In this document: one piece after another, positions 30,411 to 40,615 of the stretch
How the letters are laid out: each line of letters starts with the position of its first letter
Numbering within the stretch: position 1 is the stretch's first letter
Source of the DNA: JADLDB01 sp040752975
GTDB taxonomy: Bacteria > Myxococcota > Myxococcia > Myxococcales > Myxococcaceae
DNA: 64,000 nt
Reading direction: 5' to 3'
Assembly (NCBI GenBank): GCA_040752975.1
Contig: JBFMHF010000001.1
Span: forward strand, 1-64,000
Notes under the pieces: generated by a model
What the model was told of the DNA's origin: nothing
Database searches by the model: none
The model's input: only the letters and a program-made list of their open reading frames with translations
Translations under genes and position numbers: made by a program

Positions 30411-30668
30411 TCACCCCGCGATCAGCTTGTTCACCAGCGCGACGTACTTCTCCATCGCGCTGTCCTTGCCCAGGCCCTTCTTCGCGGTCCACGCGTCGAA
30501 CTTCGCGCGCCCCTTGAGGTCCAACAGGCCCGGGCGCTTGCCCTGCACGTCGCCCACCGTGGCCTGCTTGTAGAGCGAGTACAGCTCGAGCAGCGTGTCG
30601 TTGGAGGGCTGCGTCTTGAGCGTCTTCACCCGTTCCTGGGCGGCGGCGAAGTCATCGGCGAGGGCCAT
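30411..30668 (-). CDS. Acyl-CoA-binding protein
   Basis: This 85-residue four-helix protein binds long-chain acyl-CoA esters and buffers their cytosolic pool. Family motifs: LYSLYKQATVGDV and GLLDLKGRAKFDAWTAKKG. Bacterial ACBPs are patchily distributed but common in Myxococcota. It fits with the acyl-CoA enzymes nearby (34532-42203, 54901). It is downstream of the frameshifted membrane gene on the same strand with a 39-bp gap. Confidence 0.92.
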   Translation of the reverse strand: MALADDFAAAQERVKTLKTQPSNDTLLELYSLYKQATVGDVQGKRPGLLDLKGRAKFDAWTAKKGLGKDSAMEKYVALVNKLIAG

Positions 30669-30707
30669 GGGTGCTCCAGTCCGTGGTGCTGCGAGGTGCG
30701 GCGGACC

Positions 30708-32454
30708 TTACGCCCTGGCGGGCTCGGCGGCGTCGGCCTTCTTCTGATCTCTGCGCTCGTACCAGGCGGCCGCGATGATCCCCACGGCGATCATCCACGC
30801 CACCGCGTAGCCCTCGGAGCCGCCGCGGTTGAGGTGCTGGTACAGGTAGAAGACCATGAAGATGAAGTGCAGGCCGATCAGCATCGCGAACGGCGGCCGC
30901 TCCTTGCGCAGCGCGAGCCCCATCGCCATCAAGCCCAGCATGTTCCAGTAGTACATGTTCACCGTCAGCCAGGTGAAGACCAGCAGCGGGCCGAGGAGGA
31001 AGGCCTCCACGTCCTTCGCCCGCCGCAGCAGCACCGCGATCAACGCCGTGAAGAGGAGCCGCGCCACCCAGTAGCCGAAGGCGTAGTCCTTGATGTCGAT
31101 GTCCGGGCGCGCCTGCTTGATCTCCGCGGGGAAGATGCCCTGGATCCACTCCGAGGGCCCCGAGGTGATGAACTGCAGGTACACCGTCTTCAGCGAGTAC
31201 TGGATCGAGTAGTACTTCTCGACCTGCGCGACCTGGATCCGCTGCGCGTACTCCACCCAGGTGTCGAAGCCGAACAGCGCGGCGCTCACGACGACCGCGA
31301 GCCCGCCCGAGAGGACGGCCCCCTTGAGGAACTTCACGTGCTCCGGGCGGATCTTCCGCGTCCTTCGCCATTCGAAGAAGGCGGCGATCGCCATCGCCAC
31401 GCCGAAGAAGAGCGGGAACAGCTTCGTCGCCACCGCGTAGCCGAAGAAGGCCCCCGCCACCCCGTAGCGCTCCTTCTTCAAGAAGCACGCGGCCATGCCC
31501 ACGGCGAACAGCCAGTCCCAGCGCAACAGGCTCCCGGACAGGTAGTCGAACACCAGCGGCTCCGCGGCCCACATGAGGAGGCCGATCGCCGCCACCCGGT
31601 GCCCGAAGCACTGCGAACAGCCAGAGGACGATCATGAGCAGCATGTCCAGCCAGCCGAGCCACGCCTGACCCTCCGTGCCCACCTTGAAGATCCTCGTCA
31701 GCGGGTGCGCGATGATCGACCACGCCGGCGAGTTCGAGTTGCCGTGATCGCTCATCACGCGCGACCAGTCGATGCGCCAGGTGTTGGCCATCGCCGCCCA
31801 GTCCGCCTTGAAGGCCGCCCACTCCTCGTCCGTGAAGCGCGCTCGCACGGCCTGCGCGTCGGCCAGCGCGACGGAGACGGGGACCTCCTCGAAGTTCGTC
31901 AGATCGCGCGTCTTCTGGAGGTTCCCCAGCACGTTGACCGTCTCACGGTCGGCGAGGATCGCGGCCTTGTAGATGTTGAAGTAGCCGAGCTGCTTCTGGT
32001 GCGCGGCGCCCAGGTAGAAGTGGAACTGCTCCCACGGGTGCACCATCACGTTGGCCTTCACGTTGATGCCCCAGCCGACCCAGCCGAGGAGCAGCGCGGA
32101 CGACAGCGCCACCGCCATCACCTTCGCGCCGTGCGGCCCCTTGATGAAGCTCCCCGCCCGCTTGCGGAAGCCCTTCATCCGCTCCGACAGCTCCTCGGCC
32201 GCGCCGAAGGCCGCCTGCACCATCCACGCGCACGCCAGGATGAGGGGGATCAGCAGGAGCACGTACGGCACGCTCACCCCGTGGCGGAGCGCCCCGTAGT
32301 TGGCCCAGGCGAACACCATCGTGCCCGCGAACAGCCCGAAGGCCCGCCGGCGCGCGGTGAGGTAACGGTCTCCCAGCACGCGGTCGAGGAGCAAGAGGGC
32401 GATGGAGCCCTCCAGCAGCGCGATCTTGATGATCCCCGAGATGAAGTAGTTCAC
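30708..32454 (-). pseudogene. Polytopic membrane protein, GT87/DUF2029-like, with frameshift
   Basis: The N-terminal part (from GTG 32454, with AAGGGA 8 nt upstream) reads to about codon 284, ending LLMIVLWLFAVLR near 31600; the C-terminal part continues in another frame from about 31598 (VAAIGLLMWAAEPLVFDYL) to 30708. Together they make about 580 residues with many hydrophobic helices and the segment VATKLFPLFFG, which resembles the GT87 mannosyltransferase-like membrane family. The first frame stays open in the wrong register to 30652, but with Arg/Gly-rich nonsense. A single-base indel explains this; sequencing error is as likely as a true mutation. Confidence 0.75.
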
Positions 32455-32466
32455 GGCGTCGTTCCC

Positions 32467-32495
32467 TTGCGCGGCGCGGCGCCCGACCGTATGGG
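32467..32495 (+). promoter_or_regulatory. Candidate promoter of mrp
   Basis: TTGCGC (32467-32472) and TATGGG (32490-32495) are separated by 17 nt in the 74-bp divergent region. Each hexamer keeps about three consensus bases. The leader would carry the AGGA ribosome site before ATG 32529. Confidence 0.3.
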
Positions 32496-32528
32496 ACGCC
32501 TGCGATTCCTCCAACAGGAACCCATTTC

Positions 32529-33614
32529 ATGAGCATTCAAGAACGAGACGTCCTCGCGGCCATGTCGAAGGTGATGGATCCCGATCTCAACGTGGACATC
32601 GTCACCGCCGGCTTCGTGAAGGATCTGAAGATCACCGGCGCCGACGTGTCGCTGAAGATCGAGCTCACCACGCCCGCCTGCCCGGTGAAGGATCAGCTGA
32701 AGGCCCAGGCCGAGAAGGAGCTCAAGGCGCTGTCCGGGGTGGGCGCCGTGGCGGTGGAGATGACCTCGAAGGTGCGCGCCGCGCCGATGGGGGCGTCGAA
32801 GGACGCGCTGTTGCCCGGCGTGAAGAACGTGGTGATGGTGGGCGCGGGGAAGGGCGGGGTGGGCAAGTCGACGCTGGCGCTCAACCTGGCCTGCGCCCTC
32901 GCGCGCCACGGCGCGAAGGTGGGCCTGCTCGACGCCGACTTCTACGGGCCGTCGATGCCGGTGATGACGGGCATCAACCGCAAGCCGGTGTCGCGCGACG
33001 GCAAGACGCTGGAGCCGCTCGAGGCGCACGGCCTCAAGGTGATGTCGATCGGCTTCATGATCGAGGCGGATCAAGCGCTGATCTGGCGCGGGCCGATGAT
33101 CCACGGCGCCTTGATGCAGTTGGTGCGCGACGTGAACTGGGGCGAGCTGGATTACCTGGTGATGGATCTGCCGCCGGGGACGGGCGACGTGCCGCTCACC
33201 GTGGCGCAGCAGGTGCGCAGTTCGGGCGCCGTGCTGGTGACGACGCCGCAGGACGTGGCGCTCGCCGACGTGGTGCGCGCCAAGCAGATGTTCGACAAAC
33301 TGAACATCCCCGTGCTGGGCATCGTGGAGAACATGTCCCAGTTCATCTGCCCGCACTGCGGCAAGGGCACCCACATCTTCGACACGGGCGGAGGCAAGAA
33401 GGCCGCCGAACTCATGGCCATGGCCTACCTGGGCGACGTGCCGCTGGACCTGAAAATCCGCCAGGGCGGAGATCAAGGCCTGCCGGTGGTGGTGGCGCAC
33501 CCCGAGAGCGCCGAAGCGAAGGCCTTCATGGAGATCGCCGGCAAGGTGGCCGCGCGGGTATCGCAGGAGAACGCGCTTCGGCAGGCCCCGAAGATCAACA
33601 TCCAGACGGCCTGA
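32529..33614 (+). CDS. mrp: Mrp/ApbC-type Fe-S cluster carrier ATPase
   Basis: This cytoplasmic P-loop protein delivers Fe-S clusters. The 361 residues contain an N-terminal MIP18 (DUF59) domain (VMDPDLNVDIVTAGFVKDL), deviant Walker A GAGKGGVGKST (106-115), the DADFYGPSMP segment, LPPGTGDVPLT, and the cluster-binding CPHC motif near residue 275. The operon may continue with the two short genes downstream (28 and 15 bp gaps). Confidence 0.95.
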   Translation: MSIQERDVLAAMSKVMDPDLNVDIVTAGFVKDLKITGADVSLKIELTTPACPVKDQLKAQAEKELKALSGVGAVAVEMTSKVRAAPMGASKDALLPGVKNVVMVGAGKGGVGKSTLALNLACALARHGAKVGLLDADFYGPSMPVMTGINRKPVSRDGKTLEPLEAHGLKVMSIGFMIEADQALIWRGPMIHGALMQLVRDVNWGELDYLVMDLPPGTGDVPLTVAQQVRSSGAVLVTTPQDVALADVVRAKQMFDKLNIPVLGIVENMSQFICPHCGKGTHIFDTGGGKKAAELMAMAYLGDVPLDLKIRQGGDQGLPVVVAHPESAEAKAFMEIAGKVAARVSQENALRQAPKINIQTA

Positions 33615-33642
33615 CGCACCTGGTCTAGAGTGACTTTGGTTC

Positions 33643-34125
33643 ATGGCGATCGACGAGCTGCCTCCGGAAGATCCGCTCGACACCGACGAGGTGGGCGACG
33701 AGAAGAAGGGCTTCGTGCCCGACTTCGTGCGGCGCATGGCGTGGGCCGGCCTGGGCGCGGTGTTCATGTCCGAAGAGGGCCTGCGCAAGCTGGCGGGTCA
33801 GCTCAAGCTGCCCAAGGAGGCGCTCGGCTTCCTGCTCACCCAGGCGGACAAGACGAAGGACGAGATCGGCCGGATCGTCAGCGAAGAGGTCCGCAAGCTG
33901 CTCCAGTCCGATCGCCTGCGCGATGAACTGCTCAAGATGATCGCCGGCATGACGATCGAGGTGCGGGCCGAGGTGAAGCTGGTGCCGGATCGGGTGAAGG
34001 GCGAGGCGCCGTCGCTGCTGCCGAAGGTGTCCGTCAACGAGCTGCGCACCAGGTACGCCAGCGACAAGAAGAAGAAGTCGCCCGAGAAGCGCGACGAGGA
34101 GCCACAGCCGCCCGAGGGCGACTGA
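33643..34125 (+). CDS. Hypothetical helical cytoplasmic protein
   Basis: This encodes 160 residues, acidic at the N-terminus and very Lys/Glu-rich at the C-terminus (KKKKSPEKRDEEPQPPEGD). The central FVRRMAWAGLGAVFMSEEGL then KEALGFLLTQADKTKDEIG looks like an amphipathic helical bundle, superficially like phasin or PHA-granule proteins, but I do not assign it. No Shine-Dalgarno; TAGAGT lies 11 nt before the ATG. It sits between mrp and another short gene. Confidence 0.65.
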   Translation: MAIDELPPEDPLDTDEVGDEKKGFVPDFVRRMAWAGLGAVFMSEEGLRKLAGQLKLPKEALGFLLTQADKTKDEIGRIVSEEVRKLLQSDRLRDELLKMIAGMTIEVRAEVKLVPDRVKGEAPSLLPKVSVNELRTRYASDKKKKSPEKRDEEPQPPEGD

Positions 34126-34140
34126 CGGCCTGCTCGCGCG

Positions 34141-34500
34141 ATGAAGAAGCGCCTGCCATTCCTGATCATGCTGGGGCTGGGCTTCGTGCTCTGGCGCAGC
34201 GGCTTCGGCTTCTTCGCGTCCGAGCGCACGCTGACCTGGCGGCTTCCGGTGCCCTACGGCGACGTGCGGAGGCTCGAGCTGCAGGTCTGGAGCGGCGAGG
34301 AGCTGCTGGGCCGGCAGGAGGCCTCACACCCGGCGGGGTTGGGCCGCGAGCCCGAGCTCAAGCTGGCGCTCGAGCGGGGTGATCATCGCGCGGTGGCGAG
34401 CGTGTGGCTCCTCGACGCGGGGACGCCGGAGAGCTTTCAGACGACCTTCGATCCCGGCGCGGACTCGGCGGTGGTGATCGACTTGAAACGCTCGCGTTGA
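34141..34500 (+). CDS. Hypothetical protein with N-terminal anchor
   Basis: This encodes 119 residues. PFLIMLGLGFVLWRSGFGFF is a single membrane anchor or signal. The remaining 85 residues are beta-rich and soluble (TWRLPVPYGDVRRLELQVWSG). It starts 15 bp after the previous gene, so is probably in the same operon. Its TGA overlaps a TTGAAA -35-like element of the next gene. No family is recognised. Confidence 0.6.
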   Translation: MKKRLPFLIMLGLGFVLWRSGFGFFASERTLTWRLPVPYGDVRRLELQVWSGEELLGRQEASHPAGLGREPELKLALERGDHRAVASVWLLDAGTPESFQTTFDPGADSAVVIDLKRSR

Positions 34501-34525
34501 AAGTCCGTGGGGCCGGGGGTACGAG
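34497..34525 (+). promoter_or_regulatory. Candidate promoter of the hydroxybutyryl-CoA dehydrogenase gene
   Basis: TTGAAA (34497-34502) and TACGAG (34520-34525) have a 17-nt spacer. The -10 ends 6 nt before the ATG at 34532 and there is no Shine-Dalgarno, suggesting a leaderless start. Confidence 0.35.
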
Positions 34526-34531
34526 GCCGCC

Positions 34532-35380
34532 ATGACCATCAAGCACATTCTCGTCATTGGCGCGGGGCAGATGGGCGCGGGGATCGCGCAGGTGGCGCTG
34601 TCGTCCGGGCACCAGGTGACGCTGGTGGACGTGTCGGCCGAGTCGTTGGCGAAGGGGAAGGCGGGCATCGAGAAGGGCCTGTCCAAGCTGGTGGAGAAGG
34701 GGAAGCTGGACGCGGCGGCGAAGGCGGCGGCCCTGGGCCGGCTCGCAACGGCGGCGTCGATCCTCGAGGTGAAGGACGTGGACGTCGGCATCGAGGCGGT
34801 GACGGAGAACGAGGAGCTCAAGAAGAAGCTCTTCCGGGAGCTGGATCAGGTGGTGCGGCCGGGCGGGGTGCTGGCGAGCAACACGTCGTCGATCCCCATC
34901 ACGCGGCTGGGCGCGGTGACGAAGCGGCCCGAGGCGGTGATCGGCATGCACTTCATGAATCCGGTGCCGGTGATGGCGCTGGTGGAGCTGATCCGCGGGG
35001 CCGCGACCAGCGACGAGACGTACGCGCAGACCAAGGCGCTGGCCGAGCACATGGGGAAGACGACGGTGGTGTCGAAGGACTTCCCCGGCTTCATCGTGAA
35101 CCGGATCCTGATCCCCATGCTGAACGAGGCGTGCTTCGCGCTGACGGAGGGCCTGGCCACCGTCGAGGACATCGACACGGCGATGAAGCTGGGGACCAAC
35201 GTCCCGATGGGGCCGCTGACGCTGGCGGACTTCATCGGCCTCGATACGGTGCTGTACATCGCCGAGGTGCTGCACAAGGGCCTGGGCGACGACAAGTACC
35301 GGCCGAGCCCGCTGCTCCGGCAGTACGTCGAGGCCGGGTGGCTGGGGCGGAAGTCGGGGCGCGGCTTCTACAAGTACTGA
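34532..35380 (+). CDS. hbd: 3-hydroxybutyryl-CoA dehydrogenase
   Basis: It oxidises (S)-3-hydroxyacyl-CoA to the 3-keto form with NAD(P), or runs in reverse. The 282-residue protein has the Rossmann start HILVIGAGQMGAGIAQVAL, the segment ASNTSSIPITRLGAVTKRP, the catalytic-loop GMHFMNPVPVMALVE, and the C-terminal dimerisation domain. It pairs with the downstream enoyl-CoA hydratase in beta-oxidation or butyrate/PHB-precursor metabolism. Confidence 0.93.
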   Translation: MTIKHILVIGAGQMGAGIAQVALSSGHQVTLVDVSAESLAKGKAGIEKGLSKLVEKGKLDAAAKAAALGRLATAASILEVKDVDVGIEAVTENEELKKKLFRELDQVVRPGGVLASNTSSIPITRLGAVTKRPEAVIGMHFMNPVPVMALVELIRGAATSDETYAQTKALAEHMGKTTVVSKDFPGFIVNRILIPMLNEACFALTEGLATVEDIDTAMKLGTNVPMGPLTLADFIGLDTVLYIAEVLHKGLGDDKYRPSPLLRQYVEAGWLGRKSGRGFYKY

Positions 35381-35393
35381 AGTGAAACCGATT

Positions 35394-35415
35394 CCCTCTC
35401 CTGCTGGGGAGAGGG
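35394..35415. repeat. Dispersed palindrome, second copy
   Basis: CCCTCTCC (35394-35401) pairs with GGAGAGGG (35408-35415) around a 6-nt loop, in the gap between hbd and the hydratase. It resembles the longer palindrome at 20460-20484, suggesting a dispersed intergenic repeat family. It also brings the GGGAGAGAGG stretch close to the hydratase start. Confidence 0.45.
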
Positions 35416-35434
35416 CCAGGGAGAGAGGCACCAC

Positions 35435-36211
35435 ATGGACTTCGTGCGACTGGACGTGGACGGCGCGGTCGCGGTCATCACCATCGATCGCCCGAAGGCG
35501 CTGAACGCGCTGAACCAGCAGGTCCTCAGGGAGCTCGACGAAGCCATCTCCAGGGTCGCGCACGACTCGTCGTTGCGCGCGCTCATCCTCACCGGCGCTG
35601 GTGAGAAGGCCTTCGTGGCGGGCGCGGACATCGGCGAGATGTCGCAGTACACGACGGCGCAGGCGCTGATGTTCGCGCAGCTGGGGCACCGGGTGCTGGC
35701 GGCGTTGGAGGCCCTGCACATCCCCACCATCGCGGCGGTCAACGGCTTCGCGCTGGGTGGCGGGTGCGAGCTCGCGCTCGCGTGCGATCTCATCTACGCG
35801 AGCGAGAAGGCGAAGCTGGGGCTGCCGGAGGTGACGCTCGCGGTGATCCCCGGCTTCGGCGGTACGCAGCGCCTGACGCGGTTGGTGGGCAAGGCGAGGG
35901 CGAAGGAGCTGATCTTCACCGGCGAGATGATCGACGCGGCGAAGGCGAAGGAGATCGGCCTCGTGCTCGACGTGCTGCCGGCGGCCGAGCTGCTCGCCCA
36001 CTGCAAGAAGGTCGGAGGGACGATCGCCAAGCGCGGCCCGGTGGCGGTGGCGCAGGCCAAGCGCGTCATCGAGCACGGCGCGGATCTTCCGCTGAAGGAC
36101 GCGAACGAGCTCGAGCGGCAGGCCTTCGCGCTCCTCTTCGGCACCGCGGATCAACGTGAAGGCATGAAGGCCTTCGTGGAGAAGCGGGCCGCGGAGTTCA
36201 AGGGCGTCTGA
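35435..36211 (+). CDS. Enoyl-CoA hydratase
   Basis: This crotonase-fold enzyme hydrates trans-2-enoyl-CoA. The 258 residues show RPKALNALNQQVLREL, the oxyanion-hole segment AFVAGADIGEM, and the catalytic segments GFALGGGCELALACDLIYA and LPEVTLAVIPGFGGTQRL, which carry the two Glu residues of true hydratases. It follows hbd by 54 bp on the same strand. Confidence 0.92.
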   Translation: MDFVRLDVDGAVAVITIDRPKALNALNQQVLRELDEAISRVAHDSSLRALILTGAGEKAFVAGADIGEMSQYTTAQALMFAQLGHRVLAALEALHIPTIAAVNGFALGGGCELALACDLIYASEKAKLGLPEVTLAVIPGFGGTQRLTRLVGKARAKELIFTGEMIDAAKAKEIGLVLDVLPAAELLAHCKKVGGTIAKRGPVAVAQAKRVIEHGADLPLKDANELERQAFALLFGTADQREGMKAFVEKRAAEFKGV

Positions 36212-36292
36212 TTTCAGTCCAGGCGGCCGCGCGCTGCCCGGGCCTCGGCTCGACGCCGGGGGCGAATGCTGGGCGACGCACGGCCGTTCCGC

Positions 36293-36727
36293 TCACCCGA
36301 CCAGGGGGTTGCGTACCCGAAGCTCCGGAAACCTGCCGAAGTCGCGGTCGGCTGTCAGGAGCTCATCCACCCCGCCAACCAGACACAGCGCGGCGATGCG
36401 AGCGTCGTGGACCTTCGGCCCATGCGCTCGTGCAGCGGTCAGCAGCGCGACCACACGCTCCCAATACGGCCCGCCCTCGGCCAGCAACGTGAGGCTGGGG
36501 GCGAGGCGAAGTTCGCTGAGGAAGTCCAGCGCGGTCTGGATGGGAGAGGGCGGCGAGTAGACTCGGGGGTGCGTGACGATCGCCAGGAATTCGTGCACGC
36601 AAGGCCAGGGAATGGCCCAGGGAGCACGACCCTCGGCGAGGCGTGTGATCACCTCCGCGGCGCGGTCATGCCAGGGTGAGTCCTCGCGGTGTGCGTAGAC
36701 CAGGATGTTCGTGTCGACCGCGATCAC
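36293..36727 (-). CDS. PIN-domain toxin, VapC family
   Basis: This is a probable ribonuclease toxin of 144 residues. PIN-domain features: VDTNILVYAHRED at the N-terminus, an acidic residue in the VHEFLAIV helix, and the C-terminal VHDARIAALCLVGGVDELLTADRDF with conserved Asp residues. The start is a GTG at 36727 that overlaps the antitoxin stop (GTGA), the usual arrangement in vapBC. It is convergent with the hydratase. Confidence 0.85.
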   Translation of the reverse strand: MIAVDTNILVYAHREDSPWHDRAAEVITRLAEGRAPWAIPWPCVHEFLAIVTHPRVYSPPSPIQTALDFLSELRLAPSLTLLAEGGPYWERVVALLTAARAHGPKVHDARIAALCLVGGVDELLTADRDFGRFPELRVRNPLVG

Positions 36728-36987
36728 CGCTGGTTGACCGAAGGAGCGTCGAGTGGCGCAAGTTCGTAAGCCAGGTCGCGGGGCAAGGACGGGTCTACGT
36801 GCGGTTGAAGGCCCTGGCCCGCGAACGTCACCAGTCTGAGCTTGAAGGGCGCGTGCCGCTTCTTCCGGTCCTCGAGCGCCCGGCGCAGGCCCTCCTCCAC
36901 CAGCGCCCGCACCGTGGTGCCTTCGCGGTTGGCGACGCGCTTCGCTTCGCTCAGCAGGCCATCGGCAATCTCGATGGTCGTCTTCAT
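36724..36987 (-). CDS. VapB-like ribbon-helix-helix antitoxin
   Basis: This encodes 87 residues from the ATG at 36987. KTTIEIADGLLSEAKRVANREG is a ribbon-helix-helix DNA-binding start, and the C-terminal tail would neutralise the PIN toxin. An ATG four codons earlier (36999) is also possible; the family normally starts at MKTTIEIAD. It follows the DUF362 gene on the same strand with almost no gap, so there may be read-through from it. Confidence 0.8.
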   Translation of the reverse strand: MKTTIEIADGLLSEAKRVANREGTTVRALVEEGLRRALEDRKKRHAPFKLRLVTFAGQGLQPHVDPSLPRDLAYELAPLDAPSVNQR

Positions 36988-37000
36988 ACGGGTACCCATA

Positions 37001-38548
<1,548 letters not shown>

Positions 38549-38603
38549 GGTACCCGAATCGCTGGCGCGCGGCCGGCGTGTCGGTCCCTTCGCCTGACGA
38601 CGA

Positions 38604-39155
38604 TCAGCCGAGCGTGGACGCCGCGTCCGCCAGGCGCACCCGGGCGAGCAAGCGCGAGAGGCGCACGGTGCCGGCGAGGGCCGCCAGCGGAGCGACGGAC
38701 AGGACACCGACGTCGATGAGCCGATCCCACTCGGCGTTGGACGCGGTGCCGAGCGCCTGCCAGCCGAGGAGCGCGAGCGTCGTCACCGTCCCCAGCCACG
38801 CGGCGAAGCGGGCAGGACGGATCAGGAGGAAGGCCGCGCACGTAATCGGCAGCGCCCACACAGCGAGGGACGGCGGCGGCAGCTCGTGACGCGCCGCGAG
38901 GACCCCGGCGCTCAGGAGGACGAAGACGGGCGCCAGCGCGAGCTTCCACGCGACGCCCCGCGCAAGCTTGGGGAGGTGTTCGCGCCAGGCCGTCACCGCG
39001 CAGCTTTCACACAGGGCCGGGTTCTGCGCGTCGGCGCACAGCGCGCAGCAGAAGCGCCCGCACCGGCCGCAGGCGGTGGCCGGCCCCGCGGAGTGCTCGG
39101 CGCAGCGCGGCACGTCGTCGAACCAGGCTTCGGCTGAAAGCGGCTCGGGGCTCAT
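38604..39155 (-). CDS. Membrane protein with N-terminal B-box-like zinc finger
   Basis: This encodes 183 residues from the ATG at 39155; a GTG at 39173 is an alternative and neither has a good ribosome site. A Cys/His cluster (CAEHSAGPATACGRCGRF then CALCADAQNPALCESC) looks like a zinc knuckle of B-box type. Three or four membrane segments follow (WKLALAPVFVLLSAGVL, SLAVWALPITCAAFLLI, WLGTVTTLALLGWQALG). Such zinc-finger plus membrane arrangements recur in Myxococcota; the role is unknown. Confidence 0.6.
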   Translation of the reverse strand: MSPEPLSAEAWFDDVPRCAEHSAGPATACGRCGRFCCALCADAQNPALCESCAVTAWREHLPKLARGVAWKLALAPVFVLLSAGVLAARHELPPPSLAVWALPITCAAFLLIRPARFAAWLGTVTTLALLGWQALGTASNAEWDRLIDVGVLSVAPLAALAGTVRLSRLLARVRLADAASTLG

Positions 39156-39470
39156 CGTCGGGTGCTCGGACACCTTGCAGATGGCGCGGGTTCCTCCGGG
39201 AGATCACCCGCTTGGCGTTTTCGGGAGTAGATCCTCGTGTACCGAGGCTCGGAGTGATGCATGACCGCGTACCCCCGACGACGAGGGAGCGGACCCGCTC
39301 GGAAGACAAGGCGCCGCCAGAACTCGAGGTCAAAGGTCCGGGCGCCGTGCTCGTTCGGTGTCGAGAGCCGCTCCATCACCAACCGGCGCTTCATCGCCAC
39401 GGAAGCCTACCGCGAACGGGCACGAAACCCACCCGCTGCACACCGCCCACCGAAGTGGTATTGGCCCGCC
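39156..39470. other. Gene-poor gap before acyl-CoA dehydrogenase
   Basis: This gap of about 315 bp between divergent genes has no clearly coding frame. A minus-strand frame (39152-39400, up to 82 codons, including EHGARTFDLEFWRRLVF) has a mildly protein-like composition but no ribosome site and no recognised family. TATTGG (39459-39464) is a possible -10 for the dehydrogenase gene, 6 nt before its ATG. Confidence 0.4.
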
Positions 39471-40613
39471 ATGAACTTCGAGCTGACCGAGGTCCAGCGC
39501 GACATCCAGAAGCTGTGCCGGGACTTTGCCGCGCGCGAGCTCATCCCCAACGCGAAGAAGTGGGACGAGCACCACGAGTGGCCCACCGAGGCCGTGAAGA
39601 AGCTGGCCGAGTTGTCGCTTCTGGGGGTGGCCGTCCCCGAGCAGTGGGGCGGGGCGGCGCTGGACAACGTCTGCTACGCGCTGGCCATGGAGGAGATCAG
39701 CCGCGGCTGCGCCTCCACCGGCGTGATCATGTCGGTGAACAATTCGCTCTACTCCGATCCGATCCTGAAGTTCGGCACCGACGCGCAGAAGGAGCGGTGG
39801 CTCAAGCCCTTCGCCTCGGGCCAGAAGCTGGGCTGCTTCGGCCTCACCGAGCCCCAGGCAGGCAGTGACGCGGCCGCGCAGCAGACGGTCGCGGTGAAGA
39901 AGGGCGATCGCTACGTCATCAACGGCTCGAAGAACTGGATCACCAACGGACCCAAAGCCGACGCCATCGTGCTCTTTACGATGACCAACAAGGATGCCGG
40001 GCACAAAGGCATCACCGCCTTCGTCGTGCCGACGGACACGAAGGGCTTCAAGCGCATGGCGCCCGACAAGAAGATGGGCATCAGCGCTGCCTGGTCCTGC
40101 ACCATGTACTTCGAGGACATGGAGGTCCCCGCCGAGAACATGCTCGGCAAGGAAGGGGACGGCTTCAAGGTGGCGATGTCCACCCTCGACGGCGGCCGCA
40201 TCGGCATCGCCGCCCAGGCCCTCGGCATTGCCCGCGCCGCGTATGAAGAGGCGCTGCGCTACTCGGGCGAGCGCAAGTCCTTCGGCAAGTACCTCCGCGA
40301 GCACCAGGCGATCCAGTTCATGCTGGCCGACATGGCGACCGAGATCGACGCCGCGCGGCTGCTCGTCCTGCGCGCTGCCCTGCTCAAGGACAAGGGCGTG
40401 CGCCACACCTCCGAGTCCGCGATGGCCAAGCTGTACGCCTCCGAGATGGCCAGCCGCGTCGCCAACAAGGCGCTGCAGATCTTCGGCGGCATGGGCTACT
40501 CGAAGGAGATGGACGCCGAGCGCCACGTGCGCGACGCCCGCATCACCGAGATCTACGAGGGCACCTCCGAGATCCAGCGCATCGTCATCTCCGCCAACCT
40601 GCTCAAGGACTAG
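39471..40613 (+). CDS. Acyl-CoA dehydrogenase 1
   Basis: This FAD enzyme of beta-oxidation converts acyl-CoA to trans-2-enoyl-CoA. The 380-residue protein has FELTEVQRDIQKLCRDFAAR, the FAD-binding CFGLTEPQAGSDAAAQQT, GRIGIAAQALGIARAAYEEA and the catalytic glutamate in EIYEGTSEIQR near the C-terminus. The longer open frame from 39261 adds an Arg-rich non-conserved stretch and is rejected. No Shine-Dalgarno at the ATG. Confidence 0.95.
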   Translation: MNFELTEVQRDIQKLCRDFAARELIPNAKKWDEHHEWPTEAVKKLAELSLLGVAVPEQWGGAALDNVCYALAMEEISRGCASTGVIMSVNNSLYSDPILKFGTDAQKERWLKPFASGQKLGCFGLTEPQAGSDAAAQQTVAVKKGDRYVINGSKNWITNGPKADAIVLFTMTNKDAGHKGITAFVVPTDTKGFKRMAPDKKMGISAAWSCTMYFEDMEVPAENMLGKEGDGFKVAMSTLDGGRIGIAAQALGIARAAYEEALRYSGERKSFGKYLREHQAIQFMLADMATEIDAARLLVLRAALLKDKGVRHTSESAMAKLYASEMASRVANKALQIFGGMGYSKEMDAERHVRDARITEIYEGTSEIQRIVISANLLKD

Positions 40614-40615
40614 CC

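Noticed and set aside
39180..39260. tRNA-like arms with a GGGTTCC stretch
   Set aside because: No canonical T-loop sequence, no acceptor-stem pairing and no anticodon arm could be drawn.
39261..39470. N-terminal extension of acyl-CoA dehydrogenase 1
   Set aside because: The extra 70 residues are Arg/Pro-rich and unlike the family, and the protein starts normally with MNFELTEVQ at 39471.
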